NCBI GenBank assembly: GCA_020637805.1
Contig: JACKJU010000011.1
Span: 1-64,000, forward strand
DNA: 64,000 nt
Direction: 5' to 3'
Source: Nitratireductor sp.
Lineage (GTDB): Bacteria > Pseudomonadota > Alphaproteobacteria > Rhizobiales > Rhizobiaceae
The notes under the pieces are model-generated. The model was not told where the DNA came from. It worked only from the letters and a program-made list of their open reading frames with translations, and did no database searches. Of the stretch, positions 9,618 to 18,366 are shown one piece after another. Both the position numbers and the translations under genes were made by a program. Every line of letters begins with the position of its first letter. Within the stretch, counting starts at the first letter, position 1.

Positions 9618-9653
9618 ACAGAGGGCGTCCGGCAGTCGAGACTGCCGGTTTTT
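9605..9653 (+). terminator. leuA attenuator: competing antiterminator and terminator hairpins
   Basis: The terminator is CCGGCAGT (9629-9636), loop CGAG, ACTGCCGG (9641-9648) and TTTTT (9649-9653): a perfect 8-bp stem with a U-run. CCGGCAG (9629-9635) can instead pair with the identical CTGCCGG at 9605-9611, giving a mutually exclusive antiterminator. The upstream partner overlaps the last codons of the leader frame. A ribosome reaching the stop would mask it (termination); one stalled on the Leu codons would leave it free (read-through). Confidence 0.72.
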
Positions 9654-9761
9654 CCGGTCCGCCCCCTGATCCCTTCACAAGCAGTTTGAATTCGAGCCGC
9701 GAGCGGCTAAAAGGTGCGTCAAACGCCCTTGCCCAGTCCGGCGAACGCAAGAGATTACATC

Positions 9762-11483
9762 ATGACCGACCATTCGATGCCCATCGCATCCGCGAAATAC
9801 GAACCCTATGCACAGGTGCCGCTGACCGACCGCACCTGGCCCTCCAAAACCATCACCGAACCGCCGATCTGGTGTTCGGTCGACCTGCGCGACGGCAACC
9901 AGGCGCTGATCGACCCGATGGGGCAGGACCGCAAGGAACGCATGTTCCGGCTGTTGCTGGACATGGGGTTCAAGGAAATCGAGATCGGCTTTCCCTCCGC
10001 CTCGCAGACCGATTTCGACTTCGCGCGCTGGTGCGTGGAGCAGGGGCCGGACGGCAAGGGCACGCCCGAGGATGTTTCGCTGCAGGTGCTGGTGCAGTGC
10101 CGCCCGGAACTGATCACCCGCACCTTCGAGGCGCTGGAGGGCGCGAACCGGCCCATCGTGCATTTCTACAATTCCACCTCCGAACTGCAGCGCCGCGTGG
10201 TGTTCGGCATGGACCGCCCCGGCATCAAGAAGATAGCGACCGACGCGGCCAAGATGATCCGCGACATGGCGGAAGCAGCCATTGCCAAGCGGGGGGGTGG
10301 CGGCTACCGCTTCCAGTATTCGCCGGAGAGCTTTACCGGCACGGAACTGGATTTCGCGCTGGAGGTCTGCAATGCGGTGACCGAGATCATCCAGCCGACG
10401 CCGGACAACAAGCTGATCATCAACCTGCCGGCGACGGTGGAAATGTCGACGCCCAACATCTATGCCGACCAGATCGAGTGGATGTGCCGCAACCTGGACA
10501 ACCGCGAGAACATCATCGTCTCGCTGCATCCGCACAACGACCGGGGCACCGGCGTGGCGGCAACCGAGCTGGGCCTGATGGCGGGCGCGGACCGAGTGGA
10601 GGGCACGCTGTTCGGCAATGGCGAGCGCACCGGCAACGTGGATATCGTCAACCTGGCGCTGAACATGTTCACGCAGGGCGTGGACCCGAAACTGGACTGT
10701 TCCGACATTCCGCGCATGCGCGATGTCTATGAATATTCCAACCAGCTGCGCATTCCCGAGCGCCACCCATACGTGGGCGAACTGGTCTACACCGCGTTTT
10801 CCGGCTCGCACCAGGATGCCATCAACAAGGGCATGAAGGCGATCCGCAAGGCCAACAAGCCGAACTGGGAAGTGCCTTACCTGCCGATCGACCCGCAGGA
10901 TGTGGGCCGCTCCTACGAGGCGATCATCCGCATCAACTCGCAGTCGGGCAAGGGCGGCATCGCCTATATCCTGCAGGAGGACTACGGGCTGAACCTGCCG
11001 CGCAACCTGCAGGTGGAGTTCCGCTCGGTCATCCAGGACATCACCGACCAGGAAGGCAAGGAACTGCCGCCGGCACGCATCTACGACGAGTTCCTGAAAA
11101 CATATGTTACGCAGCCGGGTGCACGGCTGGAATTCGTCGACCACACCACGGTACCGAAAGGCGCGGGCGCGGGCGGTGTGCGCTCCATGACCGCCGAGAT
11201 CATCGACAATGGCCGCAAGGTGACCATCGAGGGCGAGGGCAACGGGCCGATCGACAGCTTCATCAACGCGCTGTCGAAGCATACCGGCATGGACATGAGC
11301 GTGCTCGACTATTCCGAGCACTCGCTGCACCAGGGCTCGAATGCGGCAGCCATCTGCTACATGGAAGTGGATGCGGGCGGCAAGCGCGAGTTCGGCGTCG
11401 GCATCAATACCAACATCGTCACCGCCTCGCTGCTCGCCGTTCTGGCGGCGGCCAACCGGGCGTTGCAGAGCCGCGACGCCTGA
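9762..11483 (+). CDS. leuA: 2-isopropylmalate synthase
   Basis: 573 residues. It condenses acetyl-CoA with 2-oxoisovalerate in the first committed step of leucine synthesis, in the cytosol. The start at 9762 is chosen because AAGAG precedes it and the protein then begins as in the long (type 2) LeuA family. The TIM-barrel active site is visible: DLRDGNQ (41-47) and the metal-binding HPHND (H256, H258), followed by the C-terminal LeuA regulatory/dimer domain expected for leucine feedback inhibition. It lies 108 nt behind the attenuator hairpin and is followed 19 nt later by an alpha/beta hydrolase on the same strand, probably co-transcribed. Confidence 0.96.
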   Translation: MTDHSMPIASAKYEPYAQVPLTDRTWPSKTITEPPIWCSVDLRDGNQALIDPMGQDRKERMFRLLLDMGFKEIEIGFPSASQTDFDFARWCVEQGPDGKGTPEDVSLQVLVQCRPELITRTFEALEGANRPIVHFYNSTSELQRRVVFGMDRPGIKKIATDAAKMIRDMAEAAIAKRGGGGYRFQYSPESFTGTELDFALEVCNAVTEIIQPTPDNKLIINLPATVEMSTPNIYADQIEWMCRNLDNRENIIVSLHPHNDRGTGVAATELGLMAGADRVEGTLFGNGERTGNVDIVNLALNMFTQGVDPKLDCSDIPRMRDVYEYSNQLRIPERHPYVGELVYTAFSGSHQDAINKGMKAIRKANKPNWEVPYLPIDPQDVGRSYEAIIRINSQSGKGGIAYILQEDYGLNLPRNLQVEFRSVIQDITDQEGKELPPARIYDEFLKTYVTQPGARLEFVDHTTVPKGAGAGGVRSMTAEIIDNGRKVTIEGEGNGPIDSFINALSKHTGMDMSVLDYSEHSLHQGSNAAAICYMEVDAGGKREFGVGINTNIVTASLLAVLAAANRALQSRDA

Positions 11484-11502
11484 TTTGGCCGGGGCAGGGG
11501 CT

Positions 11503-12363
11503 GTGGCTGATTCAGGGGCCGTGTCTGGTGCAGTATCCGGTGCCGAGTGCAGGCTGAATTACGAGCGGCATGCTGCCGGTGAGGTTCAGCCGCAGGGAAT
11601 GGCGGACGCGCTTCCGCTTGTTCTCCTGCACGGCATTGGCGGCACCAGTGCTGCCTGGCAGCCGGTCACCGACCTCATCGATGCAGATCGCGAAATCCTT
11701 GCCTTCGATCTGCCGGGCCATGGCGAAAGCCCGCTGGATGCGGCGCGCGGCATGGCCTCGCAGACGGCTGACGGCATTTTCGACTGTCTGGATGCGGCAG
11801 AGATCGGGCGCGTGCATGTCTGCGGGCATTCGCTGGGCGGGGCGGTGGCCTGTGTCATGGCGCTCAAGCAGCCCGAACGCGTGGCTAGCCTGACCCTGCT
11901 GGCGCCTGGCGGCTTCGGCAGGGCGCTCAACGCGGCGGCACTTGAAGGTTTCGTGTCTGCAAAGACTGATGCCGAACTGGCAACGGCTCTCGGGCCGTTT
12001 TTCGGTCCCGGATTCGAACCTTCAGCGGAAATGCTGGCAGGTCTTGCCCGGCAGCGGGCGAAACCCGGCAGCACCGCGCGGCTGCGCGAATGCGTGGAGA
12101 TGGTGGCCGCTGCCAATGCGCGCAGCAGCCTGCCGCTCGACGAACTGGCAGCGACGGGCATTCCCGTTGCGGTGATGTGGGGTGCCCGCGACATCATCAC
12201 CCCCTATGAGCAATCCTTCGGTCTGCCGGATGCCTTCGAGGTCTGGCGCTACGAGAGCGCCGGGCACATGCTGATCGACGAAATTCCGGGCGAGGTGGCG
12301 ACTGTTCTGGCGCGCCAGATATCGAACGTGTCCGGCATGACGGACCCTATTTCAGATCTATGA
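11503..12363 (+). CDS. Alpha/beta-fold hydrolase
   Basis: 286 residues from a GTG at 11503, preceded by GGGG; no ATG is available between the leuA stop and the conserved domain except one too far inside. The fold is clear: oxyanion loop HGIGG, nucleophile elbow GHSLGG, acid in WGARD, and catalytic His in SAGHML near the C-terminus. The N-terminal 25 residues are Ala/Gly/Ser-rich and not conserved-looking. It is likely a soluble esterase/lipase-like enzyme; the substrate cannot be told. It may share a transcript with leuA. Its 3' end overlaps the convergent YbaK-type gene by 17 bp (12347-12363). Confidence 0.85.
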   Translation: MADSGAVSGAVSGAECRLNYERHAAGEVQPQGMADALPLVLLHGIGGTSAAWQPVTDLIDADREILAFDLPGHGESPLDAARGMASQTADGIFDCLDAAEIGRVHVCGHSLGGAVACVMALKQPERVASLTLLAPGGFGRALNAAALEGFVSAKTDAELATALGPFFGPGFEPSAEMLAGLARQRAKPGSTARLRECVEMVAAANARSSLPLDELAATGIPVAVMWGARDIITPYEQSFGLPDAFEVWRYESAGHMLIDEIPGEVATVLARQISNVSGMTDPISDL

Positions 12364-12829
12364 CCGTTGCGCCGCTCGCCTGCGCCAACTGGCCGGGCGT
12401 GGTGGGGAACACGGCGTTGGGCGTGCCCGCCGCTGCCCAGATCACCTCGTGATCCATCAGGTCGCGGTCCATCCAGGTGGCAAGCGCCGTGTCGTGGCCG
12501 AAGGGCGGTATGCCGCCGATGGCGAAGCCGGTGACCTTGCGCACGGCGTCCGCGTCGGCACGCTTGACCTTGCGCCCGGTATGGGCGCGGACGGTCTTTT
12601 CGTTCAGGCGGTTGGTGCCGGATACGAGAAACATCAGTGGATCGCCGGTTTCCGCATCCTCGAAGACCAGCGACTTGACGATCTGCCCAACCGTCACTTT
12701 GCATGCCGCTGCGGCATCTTCGGCGGTTCGCGTGCTGTCCGGCATGATGCTGATTTCAATGGCAAATCCACGCTCTTGGGCACGCGCGGCGAGCTTGCGG
12801 CTTGCCTGGGGAAGTTCGCTTTCGGTCAT
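12347..12829 (-). CDS. YbaK/EbsC-type aminoacyl-tRNA deacylase
   Basis: 160 residues starting at ATG 12829. The protein matches the YbaK/ProX/EbsC superfamily, which hydrolyses misacylated tRNA (typically Cys- or Ala-tRNA-Pro) in trans. Visible family features are the VGQIVKSLVF strand-helix with the conserved Lys, FLVSGTNRLNEK, the GFAIGGIPPFGH loop that lines the active site, and the C-terminal WAAAGTPNAVF. It is close to the usual family length. It converges on and slightly overlaps the hydrolase gene, and shares a 139-bp divergent promoter region with the next gene. Exact tRNA specificity is unknown. Confidence 0.9.
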   Translation of the reverse strand: MTESELPQASRKLAARAQERGFAIEISIMPDSTRTAEDAAAACKVTVGQIVKSLVFEDAETGDPLMFLVSGTNRLNEKTVRAHTGRKVKRADADAVRKVTGFAIGGIPPFGHDTALATWMDRDLMDHEVIWAAAGTPNAVFPTTPGQLAQASGATVIDLK

Positions 12830-12968
12830 GTTCTGCCATCCGTTGCGCTTGTCCGGCAATGGGCGTCGGGTGCAATTGAGGTTGCAAATCCGCCTGTTTT
12901 GCAAGACATTGTTAACCTTGTTGAACAGCTCGGACACAGGGACCGGAGAACCATTCCGGAAGCAAGGC

Positions 12969-13592
12969 ATGGCTGAAAAGGAACTGGATGTAAAGCAGCT
13001 GGAGGCAAAGGTTCACGACCTTGCCGAAGCCATGGACCGGGTGCGCGAGAACAGGGCCCAGCAGGACGACGTCGTCGTCGACATGAAGCAGGCAGCCCAC
13101 CAGCGCCTGGAGCTCCTGGCGCGTGATCTGCAGCCGGTGTTCAAGGCGTTGCCGGACGATAACGATCAATTCGAATTCGCGCTGACCAATGGCGAGCCGC
13201 CGCGGCTGTGGGTCGACATGACATCGCATGTGCGCATGGGCCGCGACCGCATGCTCTACGAATTCGTCAAGGATACGCGCATGGGGCGCACGCTGCTTGC
13301 CAAGACGACCGACCGCCAGAAGATGGCGAAGATCGTCACGAACTACGTGGCCGAGCGCGTGCTTGAACGTGAGCGCGTGATCGAGGGCGAATGGGTTGCG
13401 ATGCGCAACTACGATTTCGATGCCGAAGGCGAGGGGCAGGGTGAAGAAGCCGCCAGCGCGCCGAACAAGGCATCCGGTTCCGGCTGGGCCATGTTCGGCT
13501 GGTTCCTGACCGGCATTCTCGCAGGCGGGCTGGCATTGCTGGCCTGGGCCTGGTTCGGCGACATTCCGGCCTTTCTGAACAGCATTCGCTGA
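12969..13592 (+). CDS. Conserved hypothetical protein with C-terminal membrane anchor
   Basis: 207 residues. The ATG at 12969 has a GGAAGCAAGG ribosome site; a longer open frame upstream runs antisense through the YbaK-type gene and is ignored. The N-terminal 50 residues are a charged helix, probably a short coiled coil. A mixed globular part follows (about 55-150), with a linker rich in Glu, Gly and Ala. One strong transmembrane helix (about 178-200) sits near the C-terminus, so the bulk would be cytosolic and tail-anchored. I do not recognise a named domain and give no function. Confidence 0.75.
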   Translation: MAEKELDVKQLEAKVHDLAEAMDRVRENRAQQDDVVVDMKQAAHQRLELLARDLQPVFKALPDDNDQFEFALTNGEPPRLWVDMTSHVRMGRDRMLYEFVKDTRMGRTLLAKTTDRQKMAKIVTNYVAERVLERERVIEGEWVAMRNYDFDAEGEGQGEEAASAPNKASGSGWAMFGWFLTGILAGGLALLAWAWFGDIPAFLNSIR

Positions 13593-13621
13593 GCCTTGGC
13601 GGGCCGCCCATTCGATCCGTT

Positions 13622-14554
13622 CTAGAGATCCTCGCGGCTGATGAGGGCGAAGCCTTCCTGTGCGCCAGCTTTCAGGCCGTGGCGCTCCAGAACGATATTC
13701 CAGCCTGATCCGTTTCCGTTGCCGTTGCTGCCGTGGTTGAGGTTGCGCGAAATCTTGAACAGGTTGACGCCCGCCGGCGGCTTGCTGTGTCCGGGCCATT
13801 GATAGGCGGCGGGTACGCAGACAACCGGCACCTCGCCATTGGCACCTGGTATGTGCGACAGGGTGGAAAAGTGGGTGTGGCCGTGCAGGATGAGTTCGGC
13901 ACCGCCGAGTGCGACCGCTTCCATGAACCGCTTCAGCCCGATCAGCCGCTTGTGGCGCGAGGTGGCGCCGGGAAAGGGCGGGTGGTGGATCATCACAATG
14001 CGGCAATTGCCCTTTGCGCCCTCGCTTTCCAGCATTTTCTGAAGGCGCCTTGCCTGGCCTTTCTTGAAGTAGCCGGTGGCAAGAAAGGGGGCTGATGCAC
14101 GGGCCGAGTTGCAGCCGATGAGCGCGATGCCGTCGCCGCGATGGCGCAGTATGGGATAGTCGTCGGAGTCGTCGACCTCGTTCCCGTCGTCACCGGTCAC
14201 CCAGGGCTGCCAGGCTGCAAAGGCCTTTTCGCGCGCTCCGGGCACATAGGCATCGTGATTGCCGAGAACCACAGTGGCTTTTTCGGGTGGGGCAAGTTCC
14301 TCCAGCCAGGCGGCAGCGTTGCCGATTTCCAGTTCCAGTCCAAGGTTGATCAGGTCGCCCGTTACCGCGACATGGTCGCCATTTAGGCCGGGCAGGTAGG
14401 CAAGCAGGCGCTTGGTGATGTCCGGCATGTCAGCGCGGACACGGTTGCGGTGCCAGTTGATGTAGCCGGTAATGCGCTTGGAAAAGAGTTGCGAGCGGCG
14501 TATCTCTGGCAGGGGACCCAGATGAGGGTCGGATATGTGGATCAATCGGAACAT
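13622..14554 (-). CDS. Metallophosphoesterase (Icc/CpdA-like)
   Basis: 310 residues. The calcineurin-like dimetal site is complete: DPH (D9, H11), GD (66-67), GNHD (98-101), an HH in MIHHPPF, and GHTH (about 230). Order and spacing match the cyclic-nucleotide phosphodiesterase-like branch, but substrate prediction within this family is unreliable. It would be a soluble enzyme needing Mn or Fe. The 30-nt gap to the preceding gene on the opposite strand has no obvious terminator. Confidence 0.9.
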   Translation of the reverse strand: MFRLIHISDPHLGPLPEIRRSQLFSKRITGYINWHRNRVRADMPDITKRLLAYLPGLNGDHVAVTGDLINLGLELEIGNAAAWLEELAPPEKATVVLGNHDAYVPGAREKAFAAWQPWVTGDDGNEVDDSDDYPILRHRGDGIALIGCNSARASAPFLATGYFKKGQARRLQKMLESEGAKGNCRIVMIHHPPFPGATSRHKRLIGLKRFMEAVALGGAELILHGHTHFSTLSHIPGANGEVPVVCVPAAYQWPGHSKPPAGVNLFKISRNLNHGSNGNGNGSGWNIVLERHGLKAGAQEGFALISREDL

Positions 14555-14914
14555 GGCTCTAGGTCATGAACTCACAAGCAGGATCGAAATGGCGCTGAAA
14601 CCGCAAGGATATGCGAGGAAATGGCCGCAGGATGGGCTGGTGGCCCATTCAAGGCCTTTGACGTGGCAGGCCGCAGCGGTTTCACCGTCTGAAAGATATG
14701 ACCGATTTTCCCCGCCACCTTGTTGCAATCCCTTGCAAACCGGACGGTTTCCCGCGGGCTTGCGCCTCGTATCGGAAAAAATCGCTTCATACCATACCGA
14801 CCCTGTTTGCGAGTTCATGACCTACGTCGCATACGGGAAATACCTGCCGGGAGCAACGCCAGTCTCCCGCGGCGTTTCTTCTTCGAGCAAGCTTGCATGC
14901 AAGGGAAAACGTCA
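14555..14914. other. Divergent intergenic region, no gene seen
   Basis: 360 bp between the divergent metallophosphoesterase and Nudix genes. Open frames on both strands here have no coding character. It must hold promoters for both genes, but I could not pick out a convincing -35/-10 pair or hairpin. Confidence 0.6.
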
Positions 14915-15391
14915 ATGAGCGAAGGCAGTTCCACGCGCCGGGCGCGCCTGCGCCACCAGCTATTCCACTTGTACTTCCTGGCCAGGCGGCCGATGACGCT
15001 TGGCGTACGGGTGGGCATTTTCGATGATGAGGGCAGGGTGCTGCTTGTCCGCCACACCTATGTGGAAGGCTGGTACATGCCGGGAGGCGGTGTCGAAACC
15101 GGCGAAACTGTGGAGATGGCCGCGCGCAAGGAAGTTCACGAGGAAGCGCGGATCGAGGCCGGGGAACTGGCGCTTGTCGGGGTCTACAAGAACGAACGTT
15201 CGTCGCGCCGCGACCACGTGGTGCTCTATGCCTGCCGCGACTGGCAAAATGCAGGCGAGTTCGTGCCGAATGGCGAGATCGCCGGGATCGGTTTCTTTCC
15301 TCTGGATGCCCTGCCGCAGGATACCTCGCCCTCCACGCGCGAACGCCTTGCCGACGCGGTTCAGGGCAGGCAATTGTCAGCCTACTGGTAG
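14915..15391 (+). CDS. Nudix hydrolase
   Basis: 158 residues; the ATG at 14915 is preceded by AAGGGA, and another in-frame ATG 18 nt upstream is possible. The Nudix fold is evident from GWYMPGGGVETGET followed by the catalytic helix. The consensus G-x5-E-x7-REUxEExGU is matched except that Arg is replaced by Lys (KEVHEEA) and the final Gly by Arg; the metal-binding Glu pair is intact. The substrate is unknown; nucleoside diphosphate-linked compounds are usual. It is a single gene running toward the convergent usg-like gene. Confidence 0.9.
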   Translation: MSEGSSTRRARLRHQLFHLYFLARRPMTLGVRVGIFDDEGRVLLVRHTYVEGWYMPGGGVETGETVEMAARKEVHEEARIEAGELALVGVYKNERSSRRDHVVLYACRDWQNAGEFVPNGEIAGIGFFPLDALPQDTSPSTRERLADAVQGRQLSAYW

Positions 15392-15442
15392 CAGCCGGCC
15401 GCTTCATCGTCGCATCACAACCACGATGCCGCCTGCAGCCGG

Positions 15443-15709
15443 TCAGTGCAGAAGGATTTCGCCGTCGAGCGCGCGCCACTCGGAAGCCGAGATAAGCTTC
15501 TTGTGGGTGTAGCGCACCGAATGCAAGGCGCCATCGAGTTCGCGTTTCCAGAAATCCAGGAAACCCAGAAGAACCGGGAATTTCGGTGCCAGATCATACT
15601 CCTGCCAGACATAGGTCTGGAGCATGGAGGGATGGTCAGGGAGCCGGTAGAGGATTTCGGCGGTGGTCAGGCCATACCCTTTCAATTGAAGTTCGAGTTC
15701 GTTTCGCAT
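15443..15709 (-). CDS. Usg family protein
   Basis: 88 residues from ATG 15709 behind a GAGGGG ribosome site. It matches the small alphaproteobacterial Usg family end to end: LTTAEILYRLPDHPS, LQTYVWQEYDLAPKFP and FLDFWKRELDG are family hallmarks. The biochemical role is not known; in several alphaproteobacteria the gene was named for lying upstream of trpF or related genes. Here it lies alone, convergent to the Nudix gene and divergent from groESL. Confidence 0.88.
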   Translation of the reverse strand: MRNELELQLKGYGLTTAEILYRLPDHPSMLQTYVWQEYDLAPKFPVLLGFLDFWKRELDGALHSVRYTHKKLISASEWRALDGEILLH

Positions 15710-15853
15710 TCGTTCCCCTCGGTTCAAGTCACTTTCATGCTGCCATGGATCGGACCGGCTCAATGACGTATTCGCTGTTGCGTTTTCCCTTCCTGTTCGT
15801 CCGGATCCGAAACCACACGGGTGTTGATGCCCGCACAAGAATCGTGCCGTGAT

Positions 15854-15883
15854 TTGTTGTCAGTGTCCACGAGAAAGTACAAT
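15854..15883 (+). promoter_or_regulatory. Candidate groESL sigma-70-type promoter
   Basis: TTGTTG (15854-15859), an 18-nt spacer, and TACAAT (15878-15883). It lies 29 nt before the CIRCE-like element and 210 nt before groES. An alternative -35, TTGTCA at 15857, gives a 15-nt spacer. Confidence 0.45.
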
Positions 15884-15911
15884 TTTAGTGTATTAAAACA
15901 GATTGTTAGCA

Positions 15912-15929
15912 GCACTCTCTGGTGAGTGC
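15912..15929. promoter_or_regulatory. CIRCE-like operator with a short spacer
   Basis: GCACTC (15912-15917), six bases TCTGGT, GAGTGC (15924-15929). The arms equal the core of the HrcA operator CIRCE (TTAGCACTC-N9-GAGTGCTAA), but the spacer is 6, not 9, and only part of the outer TTA/TAA is kept (TTAGCA lies just upstream). Its position just after the promoter fits heat-shock repression of groESL. Confidence 0.6.
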
Positions 15930-16093
15930 CAAAATTTTTATGCGGCCTCTTGAACGCCAATGTTCGCGCAACCAAATCAATCCGCGCGATGCCTGAAAGG
16001 GTCGCTAGCGGGAGATTCCCCGAAGGCGTGACGCCGCGATTTGGGGGCCCGGAAACACGCAACTTGAAACTTGTTTGTCCAGGAGGAAAACAC

Positions 16094-16408
16094 ATGAAGT
16101 TTCGTCCATTGCATGACCGCATACTTGTCCGCCGCATCGAGGCCGAGGAGAAGACGGCTGGCGGCATCATCATCCCCGATACCGCAAAGGAAAAGCCGAT
16201 GGAGGGCGAGGTCATCGCCACCGGTCCGGGCGCTCGCGACGAGCGCGGCGAACTGGTCGCTTTTGATGTCCAGCCTGGCGATCGCATTCTGTTCGGCAAA
16301 TGGTCGGGCACGGAGATCCGCCTCGACGGCGAAGATCTTCTTATCATGAAGGAAGCCGATGTGCTGGGCGTGATCGACCAGACCGCGGAAGTCAGGAAGG
16401 CCGCCTGA
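16094..16408 (+). CDS. groES: Co-chaperonin GroES
   Basis: 104 residues, the usual length. A strong AGGAGGAAAA ribosome site lies just before ATG 16094. Typical GroES features are the PLHDRILVRR N-terminal strand, the mobile-loop sequence ending in GGIIIPDTAKEKP, and the C-terminal GEDLLIMKEADVLGVI. It caps the GroEL cage as a heptamer during ATP-driven folding. It is first in a two-gene operon with groEL, 54 nt apart, under the CIRCE-like element upstream. Confidence 0.97.
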   Translation: MKFRPLHDRILVRRIEAEEKTAGGIIIPDTAKEKPMEGEVIATGPGARDERGELVAFDVQPGDRILFGKWSGTEIRLDGEDLLIMKEADVLGVIDQTAEVRKAA

Positions 16409-16462
16409 AGGGGCCTTGGCGAACCAATCAGTCAAGAAGCTGCCTATTGAAGGAGTAATGAA

Positions 16463-18088
16463 ATGGCTGCAAAAGACGTGAAATTCAGTGTGGATGCCCG
16501 TGAGCGCATGCTGCGCGGCGTCAACACGCTTGCAGACGCCGTGAAAGTGACGCTTGGCCCGAAAGGCCGCAATGTCGTCATCGACAGGTCGTTTGGCGCA
16601 CCGCGCATCACCAAGGACGGCGTGTCCGTTGCCAAGGACATCGAACTGGAAGACAAGTTCGAGAACATGGGCGCACAAATGCTGCGCGAAGTTGCTTCCA
16701 AGACCAATGATCTTGCCGGTGACGGCACGACGACCGCCACCGTTCTTGCACAGGCGATTGTTCAGGAAGGTGCAAAGGCAGTCGCTGCCGGGATGAATCC
16801 GATGGACCTGAAGCGCGGCGTTGATCAGGCGGTCAGTGCCATCGTGGCGGAACTCAAGGCCAGGGCGAAGAAGGTCTCCAAGAACGCCGAAATCGCACAG
16901 GTCGGCACGATTTCCGCCAATGGCGATGCCGAGATCGGCAAGTTCCTTGCCGAGGCCATGGAAAAGGTTGGCAACGAGGGCGTGATCACCGTCGAGGAAG
17001 CCAAGACCGCAGAGACCGAGCTTGAGGTTGTCGAGGGCATGCAGTTCGACCGCGGTTATCTCTCTCCCTACTTCATCACCAACCAGGAAAAGATGCGTGT
17101 CGAGCTTGAGGACCCCTATGTCCTCATCCACGAGAAGAAGCTGTCAAACCTTCAGGCCATGCTTCCCGTGCTGGAAAGTGTGGTGCAGAGCGGCAAACCG
17201 CTTCTGATCATTGCCGAGGATGTCGAAGGCGAAGCGCTCGCCACCCTGGTGGTCAACAAGCTGCGCGGCGGCCTGAAGGTTGCAGCCGTCAAGGCTCCCG
17301 GTTTCGGCGATCGCCGCAAGGCAATGCTGCAGGACATTGCCGTCCTGACCGGCGGCACGGCGATTTCCGAGGATCTCGGCATCAAGCTCGAAAACGTAAC
17401 CCTCGAAATGCTTGGCCGGGCCAGGAAAGTTGTCATCGACAAGGAAAACACCACGGTGGTCGATGGTGCCGGCAACAAGAACGAGATCGAAGCCCGTATC
17501 AAGCAGATCAAGGCGCAGATCGAGGAAACGACCTCCGACTACGACCGTGAAAAGCTGCAGGAGCGGCTGGCAAAGCTCGCCGGCGGCGTTGCGGTAATCC
17601 GCGTGGGCGGCGCCACCGAGGTCGAAGTCAAGGAGAAGAAGGACCGTGTGGACGATGCATTGCATGCAACGCGGGCGGCAGTTGAAGAGGGCGTTCTGCC
17701 CGGAGGCGGCGTCGCCCTGTTGCGTGCAGCCTCGGTGCTCGAAAGCCTGAAGGGCAGCAATCCCGACCAGGATCACGGCATTGCAATCGTTCGCCGCGCC
17801 ATCGAGGCTCCGGTGCGCCAGATCGCGATCAATGCGGGTGCGGAAGGCTCGATCATTGTCGGGCGGCTTCGCGAATCCGCTGACTTCGGCCATGGCTGGA
17901 ATGCCCAGACCGGCGAATATGGCGACCTCTACGAGATGGGCGTAATCGACCCTGCCAAGGTCGTTCGCACCGCATTGCAGGATGCGTCGTCGGTGGCGGG
18001 ACTGCTGATCACCACCGAAGCGATGATCGCCGAGAAGCCGAAGAAGGATTCCGCACCTGCAATGCCGGCAGGCGGCATGGACTTCTAG
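16463..18088 (+). CDS. groEL: Chaperonin GroEL
   Basis: 541 residues, full length, with AAGGAG before ATG 16463. Family hallmarks: VTLGPKGRNVV near residue 30, the ATP-site motif DGTTTATVLA (around 87-96), VEEGVLPGGGVAL around 410, and a short C-terminal tail ending GGMDF. It forms the 14-mer folding chamber with GroES in the cytosol. Many Hyphomicrobiales carry several groEL copies; this one is in the standard groES-groEL operon and is terminated by the hairpin at 18220. Confidence 0.97.
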   Translation: MAAKDVKFSVDARERMLRGVNTLADAVKVTLGPKGRNVVIDRSFGAPRITKDGVSVAKDIELEDKFENMGAQMLREVASKTNDLAGDGTTTATVLAQAIVQEGAKAVAAGMNPMDLKRGVDQAVSAIVAELKARAKKVSKNAEIAQVGTISANGDAEIGKFLAEAMEKVGNEGVITVEEAKTAETELEVVEGMQFDRGYLSPYFITNQEKMRVELEDPYVLIHEKKLSNLQAMLPVLESVVQSGKPLLIIAEDVEGEALATLVVNKLRGGLKVAAVKAPGFGDRRKAMLQDIAVLTGGTAISEDLGIKLENVTLEMLGRARKVVIDKENTTVVDGAGNKNEIEARIKQIKAQIEETTSDYDREKLQERLAKLAGGVAVIRVGGATEVEVKEKKDRVDDALHATRAAVEEGVLPGGGVALLRAASVLESLKGSNPDQDHGIAIVRRAIEAPVRQIAINAGAEGSIIVGRLRESADFGHGWNAQTGEYGDLYEMGVIDPAKVVRTALQDASSVAGLLITTEAMIAEKPKKDSAPAMPAGGMDF

Positions 18089-18092
18089 AGCA

Positions 18093-18126
18093 ATTTCGAT
18101 TTTGACGAAATCGTAAAAATCGAAAT
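18093..18126. repeat. AT-rich palindromic unit after groEL
   Basis: ATTTCGATTTT (18093-18103) pairs perfectly with AAAATCGAAAT (18116-18126) across a 12-nt loop, starting 5 nt after the groEL stop. It is distinct from the GC-rich terminator downstream and looks like a small dispersed palindrome of the type common in this order. Confidence 0.5.
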
Positions 18127-18219
18127 GCGTAAATGAATTCAGCTGCTTGCGAAGGCTATCTGTTTGCACCTAAAGGTGAAACAGTCTAGTCCAGTCCAGG
18201 CTGACATCTTGAACAAATC

Positions 18220-18249
18220 GCCCGCGGGAATTTGTTCCCGCGGGCTTTC
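18220..18249 (+). terminator. Rho-independent terminator of groESL
   Basis: GCCCGCGGGAA (18220-18230), loop TTTG, TTCCCGCGGGC (18235-18245), then TTTC. The 11-bp perfect stem is very stable though the T-run is short. Confidence 0.75.
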
Positions 18250-18366
18250 AGTTTCGAGATTCTCTCGCTCAGCAGGGATTGGCCGCGCGGCCGTCAAGAG
18301 TGCCTTGCAGCCGGGGAAGCTGCCTGGCGACCAGCAGCGCATGCCGGTCCTTGCGGAAAAGGGGGG

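Noticed and set aside
9675..11330. 551-codon open frame on the minus strand across leuA
   Set aside because: It is the antisense shadow of a G/C-rich gene. The protein is rich in His, Arg, Val and Asp with no domain pattern, and leuA on the plus strand is unmistakable.
15977..17131. 384-codon minus-strand frame across groES and groEL
   Set aside because: Shadow of strongly conserved chaperonin genes caused by codon bias.
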